A DNA stretch of 34,120 nt from an uncultured Gammaproteobacteria bacterium (GTDB taxonomy: Bacteria > Pseudomonadota > Gammaproteobacteria > Pseudomonadales > Azotimanducaceae), in assembly GCA_913043815.1 (NCBI GenBank), contig CAJWNY010000031.1:1-34120 (forward strand), given 5' to 3'. Position 1 is the first letter of the stretch, and the number at the start of each line of letters is the position of its first letter. Both the position numbers and the translations under genes were made by a program. Under the pieces are notes generated by a model, which saw nothing but the letters and a program-made list of their open reading frames with translations, ran no database searches and was not told where the DNA came from. Of the stretch, positions 26,501-34,120 are shown piece by piece.

Positions 26501-27679
26501 TTAACGCTCTTGAATCACACGAACGTTAATCACGCTTTCAATTGCGCGAATTGCTTCTAGTAGTCCTTCATCTGGCGATTCCGACAAATCAATTAAGTTG
26601 AATGCCAACTCATCACGACTTTTGTTGATCAAATCAATCACATTTATGTTGCGTTCTGCCAATACCGCAGTCATTTGACCCAACATGCCTGGCACATTGT
26701 GGTTACTTACCGCTAGGCGATAGCCGGACACAGCATCTGCAGTTACGGCTGGGAAATTCACGGAGTTCACAATGCTGCCGGTTTCTAAAAACCGTACTAA
26801 CTGATCTGCAGCCATTACGGCGCAGTTCTCTTCCGCCTCGTCGGTACTCGCACCTAAGTGTGGCGTGAGCATCACACGGTCGTGGTCCAACAAACCAGGA
26901 ACCGGAAAATCAGCTACGTACCGACCTAAATGCCCACTGGCTAGCGCTGCTTTTAGCGCAGCTGAGTCGACAATAGGCTGACGCGCAAAGTTCAACAACA
27001 CGCTGCCCGGCTTGAATGCTTTTAATGCTTCCTCATTGATCATACTCTCTGTAGCAGGAAGTAACGGGACATGAATGCTTACGTAATCTGCTTTAGCAAA
27101 AAGACTTGGAAGATTTTGCATGCGTTCTACCTGAGATGGTATGCGCCATGCCGCATCCACTGACAGCGCAGGATCGTAACCCAACACGTTCATACCTAGG
27201 TCCATGCCAGCTCGAGCTACCATGGAACCAATAGCGCCTAAGCCAACCACGCCCAAAGTTTTACCTACTAGCTCGCGACCCTTAAATTTTTTCTTCTCAG
27301 CTTCTACGAGTTTATTTAATTCAGTTTCATCAGTAACTTTAGCCAGAGAGCGGACGTAAGCGATGCCACCAAATACATCTCGGGAAGCCAGCAATAAAGC
27401 GGTAATAACCAACTCTTTAACTGAATTAGCGTTAGCCCCCGGCGTATTAAAAACAACAATGCCTTTTTCGCTACACGCCTGCACCGGCACATTATTAGTA
27501 CCCGCGCCGGCACGCGCGACAGCTCTAAGGCTCGGATTAAGGTCTTCGGCTACAAGTTTGTGACTTCTTATAAGTAATGCCTCTGGAGCATCGTGTTCAG
27601 CATTAACTTCATAACCATTTAAAGGGAATCGCTCTAGGCCGATCGGCGCAATAGCGTCGTGAGTTCGAATTTTATACAT
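26501..27679 (-). CDS. serA: D-3-phosphoglycerate dehydrogenase
   Basis: A 392-residue NAD-dependent 2-hydroxyacid dehydrogenase for the first step of serine synthesis. The nucleotide motif is GVVGLGAIGSMVA. Catalytic residues are visible as Arg in LLNFARQPIVD, Glu in STDEAEENCAV and His in LTPHLGAS. The C-terminus (from about 315) is an ACT domain (NHNVPGMLGQMTAVLAERNI), which in this family binds serine for feedback control. I use the ATG at 27679, giving MYKIRTHDAIAP; the frame is open 17 codons further but those residues do not look like the family. It is a short SerA type without the intervening domain of mycobacterial enzymes. A closely related dehydrogenase is possible, but ACT and context favour SerA. 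Confidence 0.9.
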   Translation of the reverse strand: MYKIRTHDAIAPIGLERFPLNGYEVNAEHDAPEALLIRSHKLVAEDLNPSLRAVARAGAGTNNVPVQACSEKGIVVFNTPGANANSVKELVITALLLASRDVFGGIAYVRSLAKVTDETELNKLVEAEKKKFKGRELVGKTLGVVGLGAIGSMVARAGMDLGMNVLGYDPALSVDAAWRIPSQVERMQNLPSLFAKADYVSIHVPLLPATESMINEEALKAFKPGSVLLNFARQPIVDSAALKAALASGHLGRYVADFPVPGLLDHDRVMLTPHLGASTDEAEENCAVMAADQLVRFLETGSIVNSVNFPAVTADAVSGYRLAVSNHNVPGMLGQMTAVLAERNINVIDLINKSRDELAFNLIDLSESPDEGLLEAIRAIESVINVRVIQER

Positions 27680-27833
27680 AGAATTTACGCCAGAAATGAA
27701 GCCGAAACGGTAGGCAACCCATGGGTTCAAGTCAAGGAGAACGCTTCATCATTACATGAATTTGAGTAGTCTGATCCGGCTCTTCGCGCAAAAAAAGGCT
27801 ATCTTCGCGAAAACTCACTCGAGTAACCCAGAG

Positions 27834-28934
27834 CTACTTGGCCACAGCCTCTAGTTCAGCCACCAACATCTCGCTGGCCCTCATCGCAGTTATGGCATTA
27901 AGGGCCAGCTGATATTGCTGTGCATTTTCGCTCAACCTCTCTAGCGCAGCGAGCAACTGCTTCGTACCCAGATCTTCTTCCGCCACCACCTCGCTCAAAC
28001 CTTGGGCCTTGGCGTAAGCCGCGTTAGCAAGTTGATCACCCCGGGAAGCAGCCCCAGACAAAGGCACCAACAGAGTGAGCTTTTTCAGCGCCCATAATTC
28101 AAACAGAGCGTTTGCCCCGGCTCGAGATACGACAATGTCTGCGGCAGCCAAAATATCGCCCCAGCCAGAATCAACATATTCCAACTCAAGATACCCAGAT
28201 TTCACAATGTTCTCTGCCTTTCCCGGCCCGCAGATATGCACAACAAAGTAATTCACACAAAGCAGTGGCAAAGAATTTCTAACAATGGTGTTGAGCGCAT
28301 CAGCACCTAAACTCCCGCCTGTGACCAGCAAGATTGGCCGGGCATCTTCAGCACCTAAAAAACTCCGACCTGCTGCAACATCACCCTTCAGCAAATCCTC
28401 ACGTAGTGGGGTGCCCGTATTGACTACACGACCTTTAAAGCCAGAAAAACGCGTGTCAGCAAAACTAGAGCAGAGGGTAGAAACAAAAGGCATCACCAAT
28501 CTATTCGCCAGTCCAGGCGTTAAATCTGACTCATGCGCAACAATAGGAATCCTTAACAACCAACCAGAAAACACAACAGGAAAAGAAACAAAACCACCTT
28601 TAGAAAAAATCACTTCCGGTCGAATACGCCTAAGCAAAACTACCGCCTGAACCACGCCCATAAAAATGCGTAGGACATCAGAAAAATTCTGCCAAGAGAA
28701 ATAACGGCGTAGTTTACCAACGGATACACTATGAAACTTAATGTCCCTATCGCCCAACAATTTTTCTTCTAAACCGCTATGGGTGCCTACAAAGTGCACT
28801 CGCCACTGTCTTTTAATCAACTCATCCGCAACAGGCAACGCTGGCAGAACATGACCTGCGCTACCACCACCTACGATGACAATTGTCTTTGTTGTTACGA
28901 TTTTAGATGTTGTTATTTTTGTATTTTGACTCAT
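27834..28934 (-). CDS. MurG-like UDP-GlcNAc glycosyltransferase outside the cell-wall cluster
   Basis: A 366-residue GT28-family glycosyltransferase. MurG adds GlcNAc to undecaprenyl-PP-MurNAc-pentapeptide (lipid I to lipid II) at the inner face of the membrane. The N-terminal loop is GGGSAGH (22-28); FSKGGFVSFPV and HESDLTPGLANR are the acceptor-side motifs, LLVTGGSLGADALN and SRAGANALFEL the UDP-GlcNAc site, and LSGAASRGDQLANA the ribose/phosphate loop. GGGSAGH, ESDLTPG and ASRGDQ resemble Firmicutes MurG, whereas proteobacterial MurG usually has GGTGGH. It is next to serA and a dead transporter, not within the mraY-murD-ftsW cluster, so it is probably a second, laterally acquired copy. Its acceptor is unknown. 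AAGG precedes the ATG closely. Confidence 0.85.
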   Translation of the reverse strand: MSQNTKITTSKIVTTKTIVIVGGGSAGHVLPALPVADELIKRQWRVHFVGTHSGLEEKLLGDRDIKFHSVSVGKLRRYFSWQNFSDVLRIFMGVVQAVVLLRRIRPEVIFSKGGFVSFPVVFSGWLLRIPIVAHESDLTPGLANRLVMPFVSTLCSSFADTRFSGFKGRVVNTGTPLREDLLKGDVAAGRSFLGAEDARPILLVTGGSLGADALNTIVRNSLPLLCVNYFVVHICGPGKAENIVKSGYLELEYVDSGWGDILAAADIVVSRAGANALFELWALKKLTLLVPLSGAASRGDQLANAAYAKAQGLSEVVAEEDLGTKQLLAALERLSENAQQYQLALNAITAMRASEMLVAELEAVAK

Positions 28935-28961
28935 CAGCCTTCTTTAATTGTGCCCGCCATC

Positions 28962-29225
28962 CTAGGAACCAAATTTATGCGTTTCAAACCTATCTGAAAA
29001 AGCCCCGATTAAGACGCAGCATATACCGGTAAAAGTACTGATGACTACGTAATAGATATCTGCTCCCACCAAGCTCGTTTGGTCTGAGAAGATCGCTACC
29101 GTGATTCCTATATAAGCATTCGCAAGTCCTAAAACTGCGGCGGCAAACCCTAGATTTGAGTGACTATAACTTAAGAAGAAAGCACGTGATGCAGCAATGT
29201 TCAGTCCTAGCGACTCAATGTCGCT
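28962..29225 (-). pseudogene. Remnant of an MFS transporter (Bcr/CflA-like), C-terminal end only
   Basis: On the minus strand an open frame of 87 codons runs from just after an in-frame TAA (29228-29226) to a TAG (28964-28962), with no usable start at its beginning. Its translation is strongly hydrophobic and contains GLNIAASRAFFLSYSHSNLG followed by FAAAVLGLANAYIG and a last helix FTGICCVLIGAFSDRFE. Small residues before and through the A-x-x-L-G helix match the penultimate helices of Bcr/CflA-type drug-resistance transporters. The rest of a roughly 400-residue transporter is missing. It ends 27 bp before the MurG-like gene and may once have been its operon partner. The family is recognised by eye, so it is uncertain. 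Confidence 0.5.
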
Positions 29226-29228
29226 TTA

Positions 29229-29569
29229 GAAAACAGAGGCTAAAGCCTTTTTCGACTCCACAGAACAGTAGCCATGTTTTTCTATTCTTTGAAAGGGGCG
29301 CACGCTAAGCACTGAAACTGACGGAGGGTATTCTTGGGACCGATAGCGCCTATTGCGTAAATTTTTAAGCAAATTTCTATCTATCAATTGTTCCGTCCTT
29401 CCGCCCCTTAATATGATCGGTAAAACCTATCATCACTCAGGACTGCGTTTTTAGTTAAGACCAAACGGCGGCGTCATTAAGCCAATGCGATGTCAAAACG
29501 CTTTTTCGTAACCTACTGCCTGAGCAACACAATGCTTGAACGAGTCAAATCCGGGGGGCACTGGAGAAA
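29229..29569. other. Non-coding DNA between hda and the transporter remnant
   Basis: About 340 bp with stops in all frames and no recognisable motif. It may contain eroded sequence of the lost transporter. No clear promoter or terminator was identified. Confidence 0.45.
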
Positions 29570-30289
29570 CTAGTAAGCCAAAACTTCTTTGAGTAAGGGA
29601 ACGGTCAACATACGCTTATGTTGCAGCGTGGCGTGATCTAACTTCTCTAGATCTTCCAACAAAACCTGTAACTGTCGTGGCCCACGTCGCAGCCAATATT
29701 CCAATACACTTTCTGACAGGTGGTAACCGCGCTCTTCAGCCCGCAGGCGTAAAACTCGAGCTTTACCTTTGTCGTCTAACGGCATAATTTGATAATGACT
29801 CAGCGACCGCATACGTGAATTGAGGTCAGCTAAATCAAAATTCTCTAACAACGCAGATTGGTTATGGGTGATGAGCAGCGTGCCTTTAATGGCTTGCAAA
29901 TGATTGTAGAGCGCCATAAGTTGTTCCTCTGCTGATGCATTCGACTTCATCCCTTGGGCGTCGTCCACCACCACTAAAACGTTTTTCCCTTGCCCGACTG
30001 AGGATTCAAGAGCAGGACGGAACGCTTGCAGCACAATTGGCTCACTTGCGTTAGCGAGGTCTGCGCATCCAATAAAAAAACAGTTTTCGCCCTGCTCCAG
30101 TCCTTCGCTGTACCGTCCCTGCAGAAGGTGGCTGCGCCCACTAGATTCCTCACCATAAATCCACATACCGCAGAAACCATCAACTTCACTGTGCAGGTTC
30201 TTCAGCAGTTCACCATTGTTACCCACAACAAAATTATCCAATCTAGGTTGGTAGGGAGTATCTATAGAAAGTACATCCTGATCTAACAA
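29570..30289 (-). CDS. hda: DnaA regulatory inactivator Hda
   Basis: A 239-residue AAA+ protein homologous to the DnaA ATPase domain. With the DNA-loaded sliding clamp, Hda triggers ATP hydrolysis by DnaA and prevents re-initiation. The phosphate loop is IYGEESSGRSHLLQG, in the GxxxxGRSHL style of Hda, and the Walker B is VLVVVDDAQG. SRMRSLSHYQIMPLDD and YWLRRGPRQLQVLLEDLEKLD correspond to sensor regions and the lid. The clamp-binding motif expected at the N-terminus is poorly recognisable (QDVLSI). Translation starts at TTG (30289), two bases after the stop of the preceding gene, with AAGGCGG about 9 nt upstream inside that gene. No ATG fits, so the pair should be coupled. Confidence 0.9.
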   Translation of the reverse strand: MLDQDVLSIDTPYQPRLDNFVVGNNGELLKNLHSEVDGFCGMWIYGEESSGRSHLLQGRYSEGLEQGENCFFIGCADLANASEPIVLQAFRPALESSVGQGKNVLVVVDDAQGMKSNASAEEQLMALYNHLQAIKGTLLITHNQSALLENFDLADLNSRMRSLSHYQIMPLDDKGKARVLRLRAEERGYHLSESVLEYWLRRGPRQLQVLLEDLEKLDHATLQHKRMLTVPLLKEVLAY

Positions 30290-30290
30290 A

Positions 30291-30911
30291 TCAGTAACCG
30301 CCTTCGTTGGATTTTACTTCATCCTGCACTATTCGCTCCTCGCGTAATTTTTTTAACTTCAGCGCCTTAGACGATCTATTCGCCCAAAGCACAATATAAT
30401 GTATCCCGGAGACTGCACTGAGCAAGGCAAGCAGATAGATGCCGAAGTCATCAACCGCAGCATGCGCATAATTAGCCGCCACCCCTATGGGCAATTGACT
30501 GGCCATAAGCATAGACAATACGAGCATCTGCATGGCGGTATTGGCTTTGCTGATCAAACTGGGCTGAACCTTAATATAACCAATAATGACTCGATAAAGT
30601 GTGCCGCCAGCCAATAAAATTAGGTCTCTACCCAGAGTCAGCACTACTAGCCATAAAGGAATTAAGTTTTGTATTGTGAAGACAATGAAAACTGCGGCGA
30701 CCAAAAATTTGTCCGCCAAAGGATCTAGTAGCCTGCCTAAATCGGTTTTCCAATGAAACCTGCGCGCAAGTGCGCCATCTAGAGCGTCAGAAAAACTGGC
30801 AATTAACATAAGGGTGAAAGCCTGAAGCGTTTGTCCCTGCCACAAAAACCAGGTGGTGGGGAAAACCAACATTATACGAATCACTGTGACGATATTTGGC
30901 AAATGCCGCAT
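30291..30911 (-). CDS. CDP-alcohol phosphatidyltransferase family membrane protein
   Basis: A 206-residue membrane enzyme of the family that includes PgsA, CdsA-using phosphatidylglycerophosphate synthases and relatives. The complete catalytic motif D-G-x2-A-R-x8-G-x3-D-x3-D is present as Asp45-Gly46, Ala49-Arg50, Gly59, Asp63, Asp67. Several hydrophobic helices follow, and the protein ends in a basic, charged tail. Such enzymes transfer a phosphatidyl group from CDP-diacylglycerol to an alcohol. The true PgsA gene of gammaproteobacteria normally follows uvrC, so this copy beside hda may be a paralogue with another acceptor. It lies 6 bp after the DUF2066 gene and just before hda. Confidence 0.88.
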   Translation of the reverse strand: MRHLPNIVTVIRIMLVFPTTWFLWQGQTLQAFTLMLIASFSDALDGALARRFHWKTDLGRLLDPLADKFLVAAVFIVFTIQNLIPLWLVVLTLGRDLILLAGGTLYRVIIGYIKVQPSLISKANTAMQMLVLSMLMASQLPIGVAANYAHAAVDDFGIYLLALLSAVSGIHYIVLWANRSSKALKLKKLREERIVQDEVKSNEGGY

Positions 30912-30917
30912 ACCTTG

Positions 30918-32072
30918 TTATCCCTGCCAGACCAATAGCGGCTGTGCTTCCGCGGCAGTCGCATTTGTCAGCCTGCCTTCCATGGCGAGCAACGACAACA
31001 AACGATCTAAGGTGGCTGAGGAAAATATTTGCAGCGAAATAACGTTGCCTTGCAGGGCCAATACGTCCACTCGTTCAACAAATTCAAATTCTTGCAAATA
31101 GGCCACCAACTTTGAGTAACTTTGCAAAGAGTCTAAGCCGCTAACACTTATCTCGTGGTTTCGCGGGTTGCGACCGAATATGGCGTATTCTTCAGCCAAA
31201 CTGGTGGCGGCCATATCTACACCAGAGCGAGCTACCCCTTCAATTTTTTGCGCTTGCAAGCCTCTTACGCCAGCTGCCACAAAAGCGCTTGGGGTATTTG
31301 AATTGGGTACATTGGAGGAATTCTCTCCGCGTCGCACCTGCATCAACTGCCACTCTCCACTATACAAACGCTCACCTAAAATTTCTTGAACGCTGAATCT
31401 GCCGATTAAATACTGCGCTGCCCCATACCTTTCGGAAGCAACATTCAATGCATCCGTAAATTTACCCCAAACATCGCTCACTGAGACTAAAATACTGTCA
31501 TCTAAGTCCATTAATGGCAGAGCAACCGGCAGACCTCTCAAGACGGCTTGAGTAAGCAACCCTTGCACCAACAAGCTACGATCGTCAGCACCTAGGATAC
31601 GTCTTTGTCCCGGTTCATCCACTACCACCCACACCACCGTTTGCGGCCGTTTAGTCCACCAAATGGGCAAACCAGCCTGTCTGATCAACGCCAAAACCGA
31701 TTTCGCCTGAAAAGTGAACCTAATACTCAGCACCTGAGAGGAGCGATCGCGACTTTGGCTGCGCACATAGTCAAATTTACTGTAGTACCGATCGGGAGAA
31801 TTCAGGGCTGAGTTAACGATGTCCGATCTGGGTATGGACGCTAGGCCCGTCAAACGGGAGACTACGGTTAGTAATGCCTCTTTTGCTGCAACGCGCCTGG
31901 TATCTTCCCTTTGATCGGCAACCTGCTGATCGACTCTATACAATCGATCATCTTGGCTTTCGGCTGCACAACTGGCGTTGCTCGTTATAGAAAGCAGCAG
32001 ACAAAAGCACAGTTTGGCGATGTTTTTGCAAAGTGGAAGCAATAAGCGATGTAAAGCTTTTATCAGTGTCAT
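30918..32072 (-). CDS. DUF2066 domain protein, exported
   Basis: A 384-residue protein of unknown function. A basic N-terminus and hydrophobic segment (about 20-31) ending near ASC-A form a probable signal peptide, so it is likely periplasmic. The mature part starts LYRVDQQVADQREDTRRVAA, then EALLTVVSRLTG, and later WVVVDEPGQRRIL and GLPVALPLMDLDD, the pattern of the DUF2066 family found next to hda and purM in pseudomonads. Here it begins the minus-strand group DUF2066, CDP-alcohol transferase, hda and is divergent from the TfoX-like gene. No enzymatic motif is visible. Confidence 0.82.
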   Translation of the reverse strand: MTLIKALHRLLLPLCKNIAKLCFCLLLSITSNASCAAESQDDRLYRVDQQVADQREDTRRVAAKEALLTVVSRLTGLASIPRSDIVNSALNSPDRYYSKFDYVRSQSRDRSSQVLSIRFTFQAKSVLALIRQAGLPIWWTKRPQTVVWVVVDEPGQRRILGADDRSLLVQGLLTQAVLRGLPVALPLMDLDDSILVSVSDVWGKFTDALNVASERYGAAQYLIGRFSVQEILGERLYSGEWQLMQVRRGENSSNVPNSNTPSAFVAAGVRGLQAQKIEGVARSGVDMAATSLAEEYAIFGRNPRNHEISVSGLDSLQSYSKLVAYLQEFEFVERVDVLALQGNVISLQIFSSATLDRLLSLLAMEGRLTNATAAEAQPLLVWQG

Positions 32073-32234
32073 GCTGCAATTTGGGCTGACTATAGAAGTG
32101 CCTAGTGTAACGAAATTCCACTGTTCGTAGAATGTTTCTACAGCTTATCTAGCTTATGAACCGGGCCGCGACCCGGACTCTGTCTTCGTGTGTAATCTAA
32201 CTTATCATCTGTGTTGAGATTAAGGGGAATAATA

Positions 32235-32576
32235 ATGGCAGCTATCGACGAAGGTCTCGCGCAGCGGGTACGCGAAAGCCTTTTTAACTTGGCAGATTTC
32301 GCAGACATTAGTGAGCGCAAAATGTTTGGCAGCCTGATATTCATGGTCAACGGGCATATGACCTGTGGCGTTGGCGACGAAGGTCTAATGTTGCGAGTCG
32401 GTGCAGGTAAATACGAAAATGCGCTAACCCAGCCTCACGCTGGTGAAATGGATTTCACCGGCCGCCCCATGAAGGGTTTTTTGTATATCACCTGGCAGGG
32501 CATCGAGGACGATGAAGATTTGTGCTCCTGGCTGGAGCTGAGCTTAAGCTTCATCTTAGCGCAACCGCCGAAATAG
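32235..32576 (+). CDS. TfoX N-terminal-domain protein
   Basis: A 113-residue cytosolic protein consisting only of the TfoX N-terminal domain. RESLFNLADFADISERKMFG and the glycine-rich MTCGVGDEGLMLRVG are the conserved parts; MKGFLYITWQGI closes the domain. In competence regulator TfoX (Sxy) this domain is followed by a second domain, which is missing here. Stand-alone versions are common and uncharacterised, so a role in competence should not be assumed. The ATG at 32235 has AAGGGGA about 7 nt upstream; the frame extends 8 codons earlier. purM follows by 95 bp on the same strand. Confidence 0.85.
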   Translation: MAAIDEGLAQRVRESLFNLADFADISERKMFGSLIFMVNGHMTCGVGDEGLMLRVGAGKYENALTQPHAGEMDFTGRPMKGFLYITWQGIEDDEDLCSWLELSLSFILAQPPK

Positions 32577-32671
32577 ACGGAAAATTACCTCCTCATTCCA
32601 CCGCAGAATTTATTAAACTAGCGATAATCCTGTACACTTCACCCCTTGAGCAGAGGATTAAAGGAACGTAG

Positions 32672-33736
32672 GTGCCGCAACCCCCGACATCAAACCATTC
32701 AACAGATAATCAATCCAACGGACTCACCTATAAAGAGGCTGGAGTAGACATTGAAGCCGGCGCAGAATTAATAAGGCGTATTGGTCCAGCGGCCAAAGCA
32801 ACACGCCGGCCTGAACTATTGGGCGGTCTTGGTGGGTTTGCTGCTATGGCAGAAATACCCGCAGGATATTCACAGCCTGTAATTGTGACCGGCACAGATG
32901 GTGTGGGCACCAAGCTCAAATTAGCCATAGATTACGCCCGCCATGATGGTGTTGGGCAAGACTTGGTTGCTATGTGTGTTAATGACGTTTTGGTAACAGG
33001 GGCCGAAGCATTCTTATTCCTCGACTATTACGCCACAGGAAAGCTCGACGTAGACGTAGCTGAACGCGTTATTAAAGGTATCGCCGCGGGCTGTGAATTA
33101 GCCGGTTGCGCACTCGCAGGTGGTGAAACCGCAGAGATGCCAGGATTCTATAGCGAAGGCGAGTACGATATAGCTGGGTTTTGCGTGGGCGTTGTTGAGA
33201 AAGCAAAAATCATCGATGGCAGCAAAATAAGTACTGGCGACCATATTATTGGGTTGCCCAGCAGTGGCCCCCATAGCAACGGCTACTCACTAATAAGAAA
33301 AGTTATAGAGCGTCAGGGCAAAGTGCCCAATGACGATCTTTTAGACGATTTATTAGCACCCACACGGATTTACGTAAAGTCAGTAAGGCACTTACTAGAG
33401 CATGTAGAAGTGCACGGTATGGTACACATCACCGGCGGAGGTTTTTTCGAAAACATTCCTAGAGTATTTAGCAGCCCAGATCATGGAGCCCTTTTAGACT
33501 TAGACAGTTGGCAACAACCGGAAGTTTTTTCGTGGCTACAAAAAGCGGGCAACATCAGTAGCGATGAAATGATGAGCACATTTAATTGTGGCTTAGGCAT
33601 GTTGCTGTTGGTTGCTCAAGATGACGTTGAACAAACCTTGCGGACTTTAAAAGAGCAAGGCGAAGAACCAGTGTTAGTTGGAATAGTAGTCGAAGGTGAT
33701 ATTGCAGTTACGAAAGGTAAGTTACTGGTTAAATAA
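32672..33736 (+). CDS. purM: Phosphoribosylformylglycinamidine cyclo-ligase
   Basis: A 354-residue AIR synthetase, fifth step of purine synthesis, closing the imidazole ring with [16 protein letters not shown] starts the conserved part; [47 protein letters not shown] and [16 protein letters not shown] are diagnostic. Start is GTG at 32672, with AAGGA 6 nt upstream. The first 17 residues are non-conserved and hydrophilic. In most gammaproteobacteria purN follows directly; here it does not, and the sequence downstream is a decayed unrelated gene. No PurR-type operator was recognised. Confidence 0.96.
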   Translation: MPQPPTSNHSTDNQSNGLTYKEAGVDIEAGAELIRRIGPAAKATRRPELLGGLGGFAAMAEIPAGYSQPVIVTGTDGVGTKLKLAIDYARHDGVGQDLVAMCVNDVLVTGAEAFLFLDYYATGKLDVDVAERVIKGIAAGCELAGCALAGGETAEMPGFYSEGEYDIAGFCVGVVEKAKIIDGSKISTGDHIIGLPSSGPHSNGYSLIRKVIERQGKVPNDDLLDDLLAPTRIYVKSVRHLLEHVEVHGMVHITGGGFFENIPRVFSSPDHGALLDLDSWQQPEVFSWLQKAGNISSDEMMSTFNCGLGMLLLVAQDDVEQTLRTLKEQGEEPVLVGIVVEGDIAVTKGKLLVK

Positions 33737-33813
33737 CGCTTGCTCTCAGACATAAAGACTCCGGCTAAATGGTCAACAAAATGATGGCGTGGACCCTCTG
33801 GCGCTCGCCCTAG

Positions 33814-34120
33814 CTAGACCTCCTTCAATTGCGCTCCATAGGTGAGTGCAAAACGCAAATTCTGTACAGTTGATAGCCGAAGCGGGGCCCCTACTGATAG
33901 CTAACTTACACCTTCTGGCTCTTCGCCTAATCGTTTAACTCGTAAAGTTTCCCCCAATCAAAAAAACAAAAATATCATCTTTATCAGTTAGCAAATAATA
34001 AAGCTCATTTTTCACTACCAAGCCCTTATCACCTTACTGCACTTACTCCTCAAAGCCTCTAACCGTAGACGAGCCACCGATACCAAATTTGCTTATGCGC
34101 TTAGGGCTTAGGGCTTAGGG
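33814..34120 (-). pseudogene. Decayed two-partner-secretion transporter (TpsB, ShlB/FhaC-like), C-terminal end
   Basis: Reading the minus strand from the window edge, one frame gives SKFGIGGSSTVRGFEE, then TAA (34045-34043), VQ, TAA (34036-34034), and in the same frame GDKGLVVKNELYYLLTDKDD. The VRGF motif followed by a GD(K/R)G...(R/K)NEL stretch is characteristic of the L6 loop and next strand of TpsB outer-membrane transporters. A run of seven T residues then shifts frame to FFDWGKLYEL, like the Phe-x-Asp-x-Gly strand of these barrels, and another shift gives NLRFALTYGAQLKEV before a stop at 33814. So the gene is broken by two in-frame stops and at least two frameshifts. The remainder lies beyond the window. 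Confidence 0.5.
34099..34120. repeat. Tandem heptamer repeat GCTTAGG, at least three units
   Basis: Three exact copies of GCTTAGG (34099-34105, 34106-34112, 34113-34119) run to the window edge, preceded by the degenerate GCTTATG-like unit at 34091. On the minus strand the units introduce in-frame stops into the TpsB remnant. The array may continue outside the window. Confidence 0.7.

Noticed and set aside
28285..28650. Plus-strand 121-codon frame inside the MurG-like gene
   Set aside because: It is antisense to a gene with complete GT28 motifs; its own translation matches no family.
34099..34120. TTAGGG units read as telomere-like sequence
   Set aside because: The period is seven (GCTTAGG), not six, and the surrounding DNA is ordinary bacterial chromosome.

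Overview
The window reads as a single stretch of chromosome from a gammaproteobacterium. The gene order gyrA-serC-pheA-hisC-tyrA-(aroA)-cmk-rpsA-ihfB, the ubiG-yciK pair, scpA-scpB-rluB and DUF2066 next to purM are all arrangements known from Pseudomonas and the Cellvibrionales-like marine gammaproteobacteria. I infer that broad group from gene order and protein motifs only and cannot place it lower. Nearly all the DNA is housekeeping. I see no phage, CRISPR array, insertion sequence, rRNA or tRNA.

Layout. 1-500 (-) is the N-terminal part of a nitronate monooxygenase-like gene cut by the window edge. About 590 bp of mostly empty DNA follow, ending in the ihfB terminator. 1089-11449 (-) is the gyrA, serC, pheA, hisC, tyrA, cmk, rpsA, ihfB block. 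It joins DNA supercoiling, serine/aromatic/histidine-family transamination, nucleotide and ribosome genes, and it lacks the aroA that its relatives carry between tyrA and cmk. 11867-13419 (+) is ubiG-yciK, overlapping by ATGA, without the mupP phosphatase gene that separates them in Pseudomonas. 13501-19025 (-) holds yciO, trpS and the tightly packed scpA-scpB-rluB. 19111-20525 (+) is yciB-pdxJ (ATGA overlap). 20708-26380 (+) holds an exported cyclophilin, an unusual membrane-anchored cold-shock-domain protein, argS, a mercaptopyruvate-type sulfurtransferase and mnmC. 26501-32072 (-) runs DUF2066, a CDP-alcohol phosphatidyltransferase, hda, a decayed MFS-transporter tail, a MurG-like glycosyltransferase and serA. 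32235-33736 (+) has a TfoX-N protein and purM. The right edge contains a broken two-partner-secretion (TpsB/ShlB-type) transporter gene and a heptamer repeat where purN would be expected.

Functional links. serC and serA supply two steps of serine synthesis, and SerC also serves pyridoxal-phosphate synthesis together with PdxJ. pheA, tyrA and hisC make phenylalanine and tyrosine from prephenate. gyrA, ihfB, scpA, scpB and hda concern chromosome topology, condensation and replication control. rpsA, trpS, argS, rluB, mnmC and possibly yciO concern translation and RNA modification.

The less ordinary items are two gene remnants that are not obvious as open reading frames (28962-29225 and 33814-34120, both on -). 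Others are a MurG homologue of Firmicutes-like sequence outside any cell-wall cluster, a PdxJ of Bacteroidetes-like sequence, a TrpRS with an iron-sulphur-type cysteine pattern, and the two-helix membrane protein ending in a cold-shock domain. Nothing here clearly amounts to a new multi-gene system.
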